From Clostridia bacterium (GTDB lineage Bacteria > Bacillota > DTU025), in NCBI GenBank assembly GCA_034926675.1, contig JAYFQW010000003.1, positions 1 through 64,000 on the forward strand: a DNA stretch of 64,000 nucleotides. Direction: 5' to 3'. The translations under genes and the position numbers were made by a program. Of the stretch, positions 24,891-33,381 are shown piece after piece. Within the stretch, counting starts at the first letter, position 1; each line of letters begins with the position of its first letter. The notes under the pieces are model-generated. The model had not been told where the DNA came from and did no database searches. It was given only the letters and a program-made list of their open reading frames with translations.

Positions 24891-25201
24891 ATTACCGCCC
24901 CCACGTTCAAAGCTTGCCCGCAAGGCAGGCATGCGATTCTGCGCCGGTCCGGTCGATGGCGCCAGAATCGCCTCCGATCAGCGGCAGACGCGTACACCCG
25001 AGGCCAAGTGCCGAAACATCCAATCCGGTACGCCCAAACCGTGCAACATTACACCGAATCATGCTGGTATTTCACGATATCGCGTAGAAGGGCGATACAG
25101 CTCTCCGTCGAATTCTGTGGCAGTTAGACTGCGAAACGAGATTCTTCCATTGATATGGAGGAGGGCGCAGGATTCCTACGAATCGCTGCAGTACGGGTTG
25201 C
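24891..25201. other. Divergent intergenic region
   Basis: A 311-base gap between the divergently read activator and sensor kinase genes. No ORF with a credible ribosome site fills it. A 16-codon frame (25155-25205) starts ATGGAGGAGGGC and ends in a TGA overlapping the kinase ATG. No strong promoter boxes were seen. Confidence 0.4.
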
Positions 25202-27145
25202 ATGATGATCATCCAGAATCGTCCCTCGTTGCGTGCCATCAGCCTCCATGTGAAGCTTCTCGCCCTTGCTCTTCTCGTGACTGTTCCGCTGTTGATCACG
25301 AGCATATGGGGAGCAGTCAGCAGCGCCAGGATCTTCGCCAAGATCGAGGTCCAGGCGAATCGGAGATGCGCAGAGGACCTTAGTGACGGTTTCACTGGCT
25401 ATCTCAGCCGCCTGTGGGATGCGCAGGAGAGAATATGCGCACCCGTCTGCAGGCCGGAAGCGTCGTCTCAGTGTTCCCGCGCGTACCCGAACTGCCTCGA
25501 TAAGTTCGAATCATATCCCGCGGTGGCGGCGTGCGCCATTCTCACACCTGATGGTTCACCCCTGGCATCTACCTCTGCATGGAAGCAGCCTGCGGACGTC
25601 CGCGGAGAAGAGTGGATGAGCAGCATCGCCTCGGGCGCGGATTCAGTGGTTTCGGGCATCGTGACAGATCAGGAAGATCCGGATGCAGACCCCCTCATCT
25701 ACGTAGCGACGGCGCTTCGTAGCGGTAAATCAGTGAATGCCATCACCGTGGCGCAAGTCAACGTGCGAATCGTCGGGAAGATCCTGTCTCAGCGCCAGTC
25801 CAGCGCGAGTGGATTCGCCCTCGTGGACCCGACAGGCCGCGTGGTGCACTGGCGGTTATCCCGTGACGACCCGCAGACGTTTGTTCTGGCAGTCTTCGAC
25901 CACGGCTGCGATAGTGCGGATCTTCTTGGAGGCGGCGACTACGTGGCTGCCAGTCACGCGAGTCCGCGAGCCACGGGCAGCATCGGACACGTGGCCATGG
26001 TGGCCATGGTGGCCATCCGCTCGGTGGGATGGACAGCGATCGCAATGAACCGTCCCAACGTGGCAGCAGTCACGGCGCGCCTGAGCGCCCGAAGGTGGCT
26101 ATTGGGAACCGTCGCCTGCATGATACTCGGGGCCACTGCCGCATGGGACATTGGGCACTCCATAGTGTCGCGCGTGGGCGCACTGGAGCAGGCCGCCAAC
26201 GCACTTACCGCCGGCGACTTCTCTGCCCGGGTCGGCCTTCGCGGGGAGGATGAGTTTGCATCGGCGGGGCGGGCCTTTGACCGGATGGCCAAAACTCTTT
26301 CCGATCATGAGATAATCTGCGACAGGCTCGTGAGAGTGTGTGCACACGAACTCCGAAACCCTCTTGCCTCCATGAAAGGCGCGGTCTCCCTGATGCGCCT
26401 GCAGACTGCCTCGAATCCTTCAGGTCACGAGCTGGAGGTCCTTATTCAGGTGGTCGAGCGAGCGTCCGATAGGATCTCGGATCTGCTCACTCAGGTGATC
26501 CAAACCTCCACAGTTTCCCATTCTCAGCGACTGACCAAGCGTAGCCTGATAGACATGCGCGACGTGGTGAACAGCTCACTCCGGTCGCGCGGAGCATCCT
26601 GCGCAAGCGGCCGCCTGGTGGTCTCTGGCGCGGATTCCGCCAGCCTCGCTGCTCCGGTGCTTGGGAACAGAGAGCAACTCGCCATAGTAATCGAAAATCT
26701 CGTAGGCAACGCGGAGAAGTACTCCATGGGACGGGGTCGGATCAGAGTGATGCTCACAGTACATCCTGCCGAGGAATCTGCCGAACCGAGCCGCGATGGC
26801 GGCAAAAGCAGCAAGAGCGCAAATCACAGGCGGCATCACCGGACGCAAGGCGGAGGTGGGGTGGGCGCTGTCCATCTGACGGTATCTGATGACGGCGTTG
26901 GAATCCCCGAACGCGATCTCGACACGCTCTTTGACGTGTTCAAACGCGGCAGCAATCTGGAGAATTGCGATCCTGGCGGCATGGGTTTGGGGCTGTACGT
27001 AGCACGTATCATAGTGAGTCAGCACGAGGGAAGAATATCAGTTAGGAGCAATGAGGGACAAGGCTCATCTTTCCATGTAGAGCTTCCGATTGCATCAACG
27101 CCAGATGGGAGGAATCCTGATGGCCAGGGTCCTAGTAGTCGATGA
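25202..27145 (+). CDS. Membrane sensor histidine kinase with Cys-rich sensor domain
   Basis: A 647-residue kinase. Membrane segments lie at about 18-38 and 300-320 and flank an extracytoplasmic sensor domain. HAMP, HisKA (His in RVCAHELRNPLASMKG) and HATPase (NAEKYS, SDDGVGIPERD, GGMGLGLYVAR) follow. A Ser/His/Arg-rich insert lies inside the ATPase domain. The sensor domain has Cys at 56, 79, 83, 91, 98 and 111, which could bind metal or sense redox. The only strong ribosome site, GGAGGAGGG, is about 40 bases before the ATG. The partner regulator overlaps its 3' end. Confidence 0.88.
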   Translation: MMIIQNRPSLRAISLHVKLLALALLVTVPLLITSIWGAVSSARIFAKIEVQANRRCAEDLSDGFTGYLSRLWDAQERICAPVCRPEASSQCSRAYPNCLDKFESYPAVAACAILTPDGSPLASTSAWKQPADVRGEEWMSSIASGADSVVSGIVTDQEDPDADPLIYVATALRSGKSVNAITVAQVNVRIVGKILSQRQSSASGFALVDPTGRVVHWRLSRDDPQTFVLAVFDHGCDSADLLGGGDYVAASHASPRATGSIGHVAMVAMVAIRSVGWTAIAMNRPNVAAVTARLSARRWLLGTVACMILGATAAWDIGHSIVSRVGALEQAANALTAGDFSARVGLRGEDEFASAGRAFDRMAKTLSDHEIICDRLVRVCAHELRNPLASMKGAVSLMRLQTASNPSGHELEVLIQVVERASDRISDLLTQVIQTSTVSHSQRLTKRSLIDMRDVVNSSLRSRGASCASGRLVVSGADSASLAAPVLGNREQLAIVIENLVGNAEKYSMGRGRIRVMLTVHPAEESAEPSRDGGKSSKSANHRRHHRTQGGGGVGAVHLTVSDDGVGIPERDLDTLFDVFKRGSNLENCDPGGMGLGLYVARIIVSQHEGRISVRSNEGQGSSFHVELPIASTPDGRNPDGQGPSSR

Positions 27146-27518
27146 CGAGCCCGACATTGCGATGATCCTCCGAGAGATTCTGGAATGGGACGGATATGAA
27201 GTGACCGTGGCTTCAAATGGAGTCGACGCACTCTCACGCCTTGAATCCGGAGTCATCCCCGACCTGGTCATAGCTGATCTGAAGATGCCTCGAATGGATG
27301 GCAAGGAGCTCATCGGCGAAATGCGCGGCAGCCCAAGAACAGCCCGGATACCGGTGATCCTAGTGACAGCGGCAGTTCCCCAGGCAGACGATTTCCCACC
27401 AAAAGATGCTTACCAGGGATTCGTAGCGAAACCCTTCGAGCTGTCGGAGATACTCGCAGAAGTCAGCAGGGTGCTTGGCGTGAGGACTAGCTTTCAGCCT
27501 GCACAGGAATCGCAGTAG
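27120..27518 (+). CDS. Response regulator (receiver only)
   Basis: A 132-residue single receiver domain with VVDDEPDIAM, the phosphoacceptor Asp in LVIADLKMPRMDG and the Lys in FVAKPFE. There is no output domain. ATG at 27120 has GGAGG seven bases upstream and overlaps the kinase gene by 26 bases, so the two form a coupled pair. Without a DNA-binding domain it must act by protein contact or pass phosphate on. Confidence 0.9.
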   Translation: MARVLVVDDEPDIAMILREILEWDGYEVTVASNGVDALSRLESGVIPDLVIADLKMPRMDGKELIGEMRGSPRTARIPVILVTAAVPQADDFPPKDAYQGFVAKPFELSEILAEVSRVLGVRTSFQPAQESQ

Positions 27519-27546
27519 TCAGCACCGCACAGTTGAGGCATCCCGT

Positions 27547-27598
27547 GCCGGGAATCCTTCCGCTGCCCGCGTGACCGCGCCAGGATTCCCGGCGTTTT
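27547..27598 (+). terminator. Terminator after the two-component pair
   Basis: A perfect 11-bp stem (GCCGGGAATCC with GGATTCCCGGC), a 25-base loop and GTTTTC after it. It lies 28 bases after the response regulator stop. Confidence 0.7.
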
Positions 27599-27665
27599 CA
27601 GTCGCCAGATGACTCATTGGCTCACACGGCGCCGATTGTCGCGAAATCACGCCGCGCCATGGCGC

Positions 27666-28124
27666 CTAGCTGACTCTCATGTGTCGTCTCATGATGGCTG
27701 TCAGCTTCTCAGCGTACTTCGGATCAGTAGCGTATCCACATCGCTGGAGTTCCCAGGCGAAGGCGATGGGGTCGTCGCGGACCGCCATTGCAGAGGCGTA
27801 CCGAGGTGAATTGGCAATCAGCTGCGCATAATCGGAAAAGGATTCTTCATAGCTGTTGTACGCCCTGAACTGCGCCTCCACCACGATCTTCTTGCCCTTA
27901 GGATACTCATGGTCATTGTGAACTACGTATCCTGCTGGCCCTTGTCCCTTGATATTGAACAGGTTAAGGGCCTCCTTGCCTGTTGCCTTGTCTCTTACAG
28001 GCGCGGAAAGCCACCCCGTCTCCAGGGCAGCCTGGGCCAGCATGACTTCTACGGGTATGCCCGTGGTTTCGTGCACGCGCTCTGCGTGGGGCATCAGGAG
28101 CTGAACGAACTCGTCAGGAGTCAT
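27666..28124 (-). CDS. GH73-type glucosaminidase (FlgJ C-domain-like)
   Basis: A 152-residue protein matching the mannosyl-glycoprotein endo-beta-N-acetylglucosaminidase (GH73) domain, which cuts peptidoglycan. Motifs are LAQAALETGWLSAPV with the catalytic Glu, NLFNIKG and YNSYEESFSDYAQLI. No signal peptide is seen. It corresponds to the catalytic half that is absent from the FlgJ-like protein at 14696-15073, so it may open the wall for the rod; this is inference. The start at 28124 has GGAGGTG upstream with a rather long spacer. Confidence 0.85.
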   Translation of the reverse strand: MTPDEFVQLLMPHAERVHETTGIPVEVMLAQAALETGWLSAPVRDKATGKEALNLFNIKGQGPAGYVVHNDHEYPKGKKIVVEAQFRAYNSYEESFSDYAQLIANSPRYASAMAVRDDPIAFAWELQRCGYATDPKYAEKLTAIMRRHMRVS

Positions 28125-28387
28125 GGCAGTTGACACACCTCCGAGATGAAGTATACTTATGTCCAAGTTTATGCTATTCCACGTGCACAAGGAAGGTTAC
28201 TTCTCCATTCTTGCATTCGCCGTGGGATACTTGATCGCATATACACGCAAGCTCGCAGGACAATGCATGGCCTCAGGAGAATATGGAACCCTGCCATGGA
28301 TAGGCATGGCGCTGTTAACTATCAGGTGGCAGTCCAGAAGAACCGAAGACCCGTTGAGGCCAATAAGACTATGGGAGGTGTTGTTCA

Positions 28388-29533
28388 GTGAAGAAAAATC
28401 GGTCGGGATTGCTGCTCCTAGTCCTCATGGTGTTCGCCCTATCACTCGGCGTCGCCGTGCATGCCGGCCCTGAGCCTATCAAGATCGGTCTACAAGCGCC
28501 CATCACGGGCCCCTGGGCATACGAGGGCGAAATGGCACGAAATAGCGTGCAGATTGTGGCAGATGAGATCAACAGGGCCGGAGGAATCCTCGGACGCCCT
28601 CTGGAGATCGTCCTCGGCGATGATCAGGGCTCCCCGAAGCAGAGCGCGCTAGTAGCGCAGAGAATGCTAAGCGAGAAGGTAGTCGCCGTTGTCGGCACAT
28701 ATGGATCCTCAGTCAACGACCCCGCTTCAGCCATCTATGAGCGGGCGGGATTGGTGAATATCGCCTACGGATCCACAGCGGAGAAGCTCACTGAGCAGGG
28801 ACGTAAGTTCTTTTTCAGAACATGTTTCAGGGACGACAGGCAAGGGTCATTCTTCGCCAAGTTCGCCACCGACACCCTAAAGGCAAAGCGTGTTGCCATC
28901 GTGCACGATAACACCACCTTCGGCAAGGGCCTTGCCGAGGCAGCGCGAAGGCCTCTCGAAGCCGCGAAAAAGGCTGACCTGGTGTTTTACGATGCAATAA
29001 CCCCCGGCGAGCGTGACTTCACCGCGATTCTCTCCCGCATGGGCAAGACCAACCCAGATGTGCTCTATTTCACAGGCTACTACTCTGAGGCAGGTCTTGT
29101 CATCCGCCAGATGCGCACCCTTGGGATCAAGGCCACATTCGTGGGAGGCAATGCCGCCATCAACGATGAGTTTGTGAAGATCGCCGGGCTCGACATGGCC
29201 AAGGGCGCTCTCATGACACAGGAACCATTGCCCAAGGATCTCGCCTATCCTGAGTCCAAGTCCTTCCTTGCCGAGTACCAGCGCAGGAACAAGGAGATTC
29301 CGAGCAGTCCATGGCCTGTCTATGCCGCCGATGGCCTCAAGTGCATTGCAGCGGCGATCAAAGCGGCCGGGTCCACTGACTCAAAGAAACTCGCAGACTA
29401 CCTCCATGATAAGCTAGAGGATATGCCTGGCATCACCGGTCCCATCTCATTCGACGAAGTCGGCGACAGAGAGGGCGCAATCTACCTAGCTTACCAGGTG
29501 ACGGCAGACGGCAAGTTCGTGCCGCTCCAGTAG
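28388..29533 (+). CDS. livJ: Branched-chain amino acid type ABC transporter, substrate-binding protein
   Basis: A 381-residue periplasmic binding protein of the Leu/Ile/Val (HAAT) family. It has a signal peptide (1-26, ending AVHA) and a type I binding fold starting IKIGLQAPITGPWAYEG. The GTG start has GGGAGGTG eight bases upstream. No lipobox Cys follows the signal, in keeping with a soluble periplasmic protein. The ligand may be an amino acid or another small acid or amide. It leads the livJHMGF operon. Confidence 0.92.
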   Translation: MKKNRSGLLLLVLMVFALSLGVAVHAGPEPIKIGLQAPITGPWAYEGEMARNSVQIVADEINRAGGILGRPLEIVLGDDQGSPKQSALVAQRMLSEKVVAVVGTYGSSVNDPASAIYERAGLVNIAYGSTAEKLTEQGRKFFFRTCFRDDRQGSFFAKFATDTLKAKRVAIVHDNTTFGKGLAEAARRPLEAAKKADLVFYDAITPGERDFTAILSRMGKTNPDVLYFTGYYSEAGLVIRQMRTLGIKATFVGGNAAINDEFVKIAGLDMAKGALMTQEPLPKDLAYPESKSFLAEYQRRNKEIPSSPWPVYAADGLKCIAAAIKAAGSTDSKKLADYLHDKLEDMPGITGPISFDEVGDREGAIYLAYQVTADGKFVPLQ

Positions 29534-29730
29534 TCTTGAACTGATGGGAGGTGTGCGCACGGGGCGTCCCTCCACTACGCCTTCTATGCCGCTCCGCGGC
29601 GCCAAGCTGGTGTAACCGAAGGGCCGGCGGCGGTTTACAGCCGTCGGCCCGTGCGCTGGCAGTGGGCGCAGCCTGAGATGGCGGGATGGGAGACATCGTG
29701 GCGGCTGGCGCGTCTCCGTGCTGCGGCAGC

Positions 29731-30636
29731 ATGGTATTCTTCCTTGAACAACTGGTGAACGGCCTTACGGTTGGTGCAGTGTATGCCCTGGTTGCTCTGG
29801 GATACACGATGGTCTACGGCGTGATGCGCCTGATCAACTTCGCCCACGGCGATTTCTTCATGCTCGGCTCCTACGTGGGCTTCACCGTGCTTGTGAAGGT
29901 AATGGAAAACGCAGCTCTCCCGCTTTGGCTCACTCTCATCCTGACTACGGTAATCGCCTTAGCATCGGTGGCCTTGCTTGGAGTGTTCGTGGAACGTGCG
30001 GCCTATCGTCCGCTGCGGAAGTCCAGCCGGCTCACAGCAGTGGTGTCGGCGCTGGGAGTGTCGATTTTCCTTCAGAACGCCGCCATGTTGATATGGGGCG
30101 CACGTTACCAAGCATATCCCCCCTGGGCATCCCCCACTGCCAAATGGATCATTGGCGGCGTGACCCTCAGCCTGATGCAGGCTCTGATTATGGGAGTATC
30201 GCTCGTGCTCATGGTGGCTCTCTATCTGTTCGTTCAGAAGACCACGGTGGGCGCCGCCATCCGAGCAACTGCGATTGACCACGATACCGCAAGGCTCATG
30301 GGCATAGACGTAGATAGCATCATCCGCCTCATATTTCTCATCGGCCCGGGGCTAGGCGCCATCGCAGGGGTGCTGCTCGGCCTCTACTACCGGCAGATCC
30401 ACTTCACGGTTGGTTGGGCATACGGCCTCAAGGCATTCACAGCCGCGATACTTGGGGGCATCGGGAACATACCAGGCGCCATGGTGGGCGGACTGCTTCT
30501 CGGGATCCTCGAAATGCTCGGGGCCGGCTACATTTCCGCCGCATGGAAAGACGTATTCGTCTTCCTGATTCTGATTCTCCTTCTCATGTTCCGGCCGACG
30601 GGCTTGCTTGGCGAGCGCGTGGCCGAGAAAGTGTGA
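29731..30636 (+). CDS. livH: ABC transporter permease LivH
   Basis: A membrane permease (301 residues, about eight segments) starting MVFFLEQLVNGLTVGAVYAL with YGVMRLINFAHGDFFMLG, the LivH signature. The frame opens at 29686, and GTG at 29698 has GGGAG upstream; 29731 is chosen from the family N terminus and is uncertain. The conserved cytoplasmic loop near the end (FTAAILGGIGNIPGAMVGG) contacts the ATPases. Confidence 0.9.
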   Translation: MVFFLEQLVNGLTVGAVYALVALGYTMVYGVMRLINFAHGDFFMLGSYVGFTVLVKVMENAALPLWLTLILTTVIALASVALLGVFVERAAYRPLRKSSRLTAVVSALGVSIFLQNAAMLIWGARYQAYPPWASPTAKWIIGGVTLSLMQALIMGVSLVLMVALYLFVQKTTVGAAIRATAIDHDTARLMGIDVDSIIRLIFLIGPGLGAIAGVLLGLYYRQIHFTVGWAYGLKAFTAAILGGIGNIPGAMVGGLLLGILEMLGAGYISAAWKDVFVFLILILLLMFRPTGLLGERVAEKV

Positions 30637-30648
30637 GGCAGCGGGGGT

Positions 30649-31629
30649 ATGGGAGTGTTGAAGCTGAAGCGCATGAACCCCGATCAACCGGCTGTGAAAT
30701 GGCTAGCGCCGGCGATCATCCTGGCAGCAGCGGTGTTGCCATTCAGGGCCTCCGACTATTGGGTCGACGTGTGCGTGTTCTGGGGAATCAACGTCCTTCT
30801 GGGGCTCTCCCTCAACATCATCGTGGGCGAGGTTGGCCTTTTCAACATGGGGCACATGGCGTTCTTCGCCATCGGCGCCTACACGACCGCGATACTCTCA
30901 GCGAGATACGGCATTTCGCTCTGGATCCTGATGGTCGCTAGCGGCCTGACAGCTGCAGGCGCAGGCTACATACTCACAGCGCCCATCATCCACCTGCGTG
31001 GCGACTATCTGCTCATGGTGACGATAGGGCTCAACGAGATGATACGGATAAGCCTGATCAACAACCCGTTCGAACTCACGGGAGGTCCCAACGGGCTTAT
31101 CGTGCTCGATCAGTTCAGGTTCTTCGGATATGTAATCCAGAAGCCGCGCGACTTCTATTTCCTTGTATGGAGCCTTGTAGCCATCGTGTTGTTCGCCCTG
31201 TCGCGCCTGCAGCACTCCCGCATCGGGCGTGCGTGGAACTACGTTCGTGAAGACCCCATTGCCGCCGAGGCAACTGGTATCGATACGCGATGGGCAAAGC
31301 TCCTTGCGTTCACCCTCGGCGCCGGGATTGCGGGCGCCGCAGGGACCGTGTTCGCAGCCAAGATGATGGTGATATCCCCGGATAGCTTCACGTTCATGGA
31401 ATCGGTGACCCTGTTCGCTATCGTGATTCTGGGCGGAATGGGCTCGATGCCCGGGGTCATTCTGGCGTCAGGAGCGATGATCGTCCTTCCTGAACTGCTG
31501 CGGAATTTCGCCCAGTATCGAATGCTCTTCTTCGGGCTTGCCATGGTCCTGATGATGATCTTCAGGCCGCAGGGCCTCTGGCCCAGCAAGAGATGGACTA
31601 CCAAGCTGAAGGCGGGTGAAGGCGAATGA
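30649..31629 (+). CDS. livM: ABC transporter permease LivM
   Basis: The second permease of the system (326 residues, about nine segments). LivM-type motifs are NIIVGEVGLFNMGHMAFFAIG and the loop TLFAIVILGGMGSMPGVILASG. A GGGGGT stretch precedes the ATG. It ends in an ATGA overlap with livG. Confidence 0.92.
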   Translation: MGVLKLKRMNPDQPAVKWLAPAIILAAAVLPFRASDYWVDVCVFWGINVLLGLSLNIIVGEVGLFNMGHMAFFAIGAYTTAILSARYGISLWILMVASGLTAAGAGYILTAPIIHLRGDYLLMVTIGLNEMIRISLINNPFELTGGPNGLIVLDQFRFFGYVIQKPRDFYFLVWSLVAIVLFALSRLQHSRIGRAWNYVREDPIAAEATGIDTRWAKLLAFTLGAGIAGAAGTVFAAKMMVISPDSFTFMESVTLFAIVILGGMGSMPGVILASGAMIVLPELLRNFAQYRMLFFGLAMVLMMIFRPQGLWPSKRWTTKLKAGEGE

Positions 31630-32495
31630 GTGCGGTTGGGGCAACGTCGGGAGCCCCCGTGCAATCCGAGGCGCACGCTCTGCTCTCTATGAAGAACGTC
31701 AGTAAGAACTTCGGCGGGCTGCGCGCAGTCGATTCATTCGACCTCGACGTGCCCGCGGGCAGCATAACCAGCCTCATCGGCCCGAACGGCGCCGGCAAGA
31801 CCACCATCTTCAATCTGATCACGGGGATCTACCGCCCAGACGAAGGCAGCATCAGCTTCCGCGGCATGGAGCTGATCGGGAAGCGTCCTCACCAGGTGGC
31901 TGTGGCGGGGATCGCCCGAACCTTCCAGACACTGCGCCTGTTTGAGAACCTCACATGCTTCGAGAATGTCCTCGCGGGTCAGCACTGCCGCTGCAAGGCC
32001 GGCCTGGCCGCATGCATTTTCAACACCAGGAGCAGGCGAGATGAGGAGCGTCGGGCGTACGAGGAAGCGGAGCGCTGCCTTAAGCAGATGCGCATCTGGC
32101 ACTTCAGAGACGAGCTCGCCAGAAACCTATCCTATGGCGACAGACGCCGACTCGAGATAGCCCGGGCGATGGCCACCAGGCCGCACCTTCTCATCCTAGA
32201 TGAGCCTGCAGGAGGGCTCAATGAGGCGGAATCCCAGGAACTCATGGTGATCATCCGCGAAATCCGCGATTCAGGCCTCACTATCTTCCTGATCGAACAT
32301 GACATGCGTGTTGTCATGGGCATATCCGACCTCGTGGCCGTCGTGGAATACGGCAAGAAAATCAGCCAGGGCGCCCCTGACGAGGTGCAGCAGGACCCTG
32401 CAGTGATCGAGGCGTATCTTGGCGCAGCAGATGAAGCCGACGACGACGATGACGACGACAGGGTCGCGGGGAAAGTGGGTGAATCGCGAGCATGA
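31626..32495 (+). CDS. livG: ABC transporter ATPase LivG
   Basis: ATPase of 289 residues with Walker A GPNGAGKTT, signature LSYGDRRRLEIARA, Walker B HLLILDEPAGG and H-loop IEHDMR. The insert ILNL-type region after Walker A is typical of LivG. The C terminus carries an acidic stretch (ADEADDDDDDDRV) that is unusual for the family. It overlaps livM and livF by four bases each. Confidence 0.93.
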   Translation: MSAVGATSGAPVQSEAHALLSMKNVSKNFGGLRAVDSFDLDVPAGSITSLIGPNGAGKTTIFNLITGIYRPDEGSISFRGMELIGKRPHQVAVAGIARTFQTLRLFENLTCFENVLAGQHCRCKAGLAACIFNTRSRRDEERRAYEEAERCLKQMRIWHFRDELARNLSYGDRRRLEIARAMATRPHLLILDEPAGGLNEAESQELMVIIREIRDSGLTIFLIEHDMRVVMGISDLVAVVEYGKKISQGAPDEVQQDPAVIEAYLGAADEADDDDDDDRVAGKVGESRA

Positions 32496-33205
32496 GCCTG
32501 CTTGAACTGAGGGATGTGCACATCTCATATGGCAACATCGAGGCGGTGCATGGAATCAGCCTATCGGTTGAACGCGGGGAAATCGCGACTGTTCTTGGCG
32601 CAAACGGCGCTGGCAAGACCACTACCCTGCGCGCCATCTCCGGGCTAATCAGGCCGCGCTCTGGGAGCATAAGTCTTGGAGACGTGGACATAACCCACCT
32701 TCCCGCTCATCGGATAGTGGAGCTCGGAATTGCGCATGTCCCTGAGGGGCGCCGGGTATTCTCCACTCTCACTACCGAAGAGAATCTCAAGCTTGGAGCG
32801 TACAAGCTTCGCCGGAACCCAGCCAAGATAGCCTCCAACATCACCAAAGTGTATGATCTGTTTCCCCGGCTTCGCGAGCGTCGCGTCCAGCTCGCTGGAA
32901 CCCTCTCAGGGGGTGAACAGCAGATGCTGGCCATGGGGCGCGGCCTAATGGCAGACCCAGAAGTGCTTCTGCTCGACGAGCCGTCTCTGGGACTCGCACC
33001 CAAGCTCGTTCAGGAGATATTCCGGGTGGTCAAGGAGATCAACTCCCTGGGTGTTACGATTCTGCTGGTGGAACAGAACGCACGGATGGCCCTGAGGATC
33101 TCGCACCGGGCCTACGTCCTTGAGACAGGGAAAATGGCCCTATCGGGCCCTGCGCGGGAACTGCGACGCGATCCCAGGGTGCGGCAGGCGTACCTAGGAG
33201 AGTGA
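32492..33205 (+). CDS. livF: ABC transporter ATPase LivF
   Basis: The second ATPase (237 residues): Walker A GANGAGKTT, signature LSGGEQQMLAMGRGL, Walker B EVLLLDEPSLGLAPK, and VEQNARMALRISHRAYVLETG near the end, as in LivF. It closes the operon and is followed by a terminator shared with the convergent TRAP operon. Confidence 0.94.
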   Translation: MSLLELRDVHISYGNIEAVHGISLSVERGEIATVLGANGAGKTTTLRAISGLIRPRSGSISLGDVDITHLPAHRIVELGIAHVPEGRRVFSTLTTEENLKLGAYKLRRNPAKIASNITKVYDLFPRLRERRVQLAGTLSGGEQQMLAMGRGLMADPEVLLLDEPSLGLAPKLVQEIFRVVKEINSLGVTILLVEQNARMALRISHRAYVLETGKMALSGPARELRRDPRVRQAYLGE

Positions 33206-33299
33206 GAACGAGGCTGGTAGGCGCCTGCAAGCCCCGTTCTGCCATTTGCGTCTTCAATGCTCTTGATCACGCCTATGTGAGCCGAGCGCACGTAGCAGG

Positions 33300-33340
33300 A
33301 GGAGGGCCGCCGTACGAGGCCGCCCTCCTGATTGCGTTTG
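33300..33340. terminator. Terminator between convergent liv and TRAP operons
   Basis: An 8-bp stem (AGGAGGGC with GCCCTCCT) and a GC-rich 14-base loop, followed by GATTGCGTTT. It lies 95 bases after livF and about 50 before the dctM stop. The T run is weak. Confidence 0.5.
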
Positions 33341-33381
33341 TGGTCGTCAACCGTAGCCTTTGAGCGCCCTGCCTCACTTCA

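Noticed and set aside
28159-28473. Small ORF upstream of livJ (104 codons)
   Set aside because: It runs into livJ in another frame, has no ribosome site and its second half is an out-of-frame reading of the livJ signal peptide.
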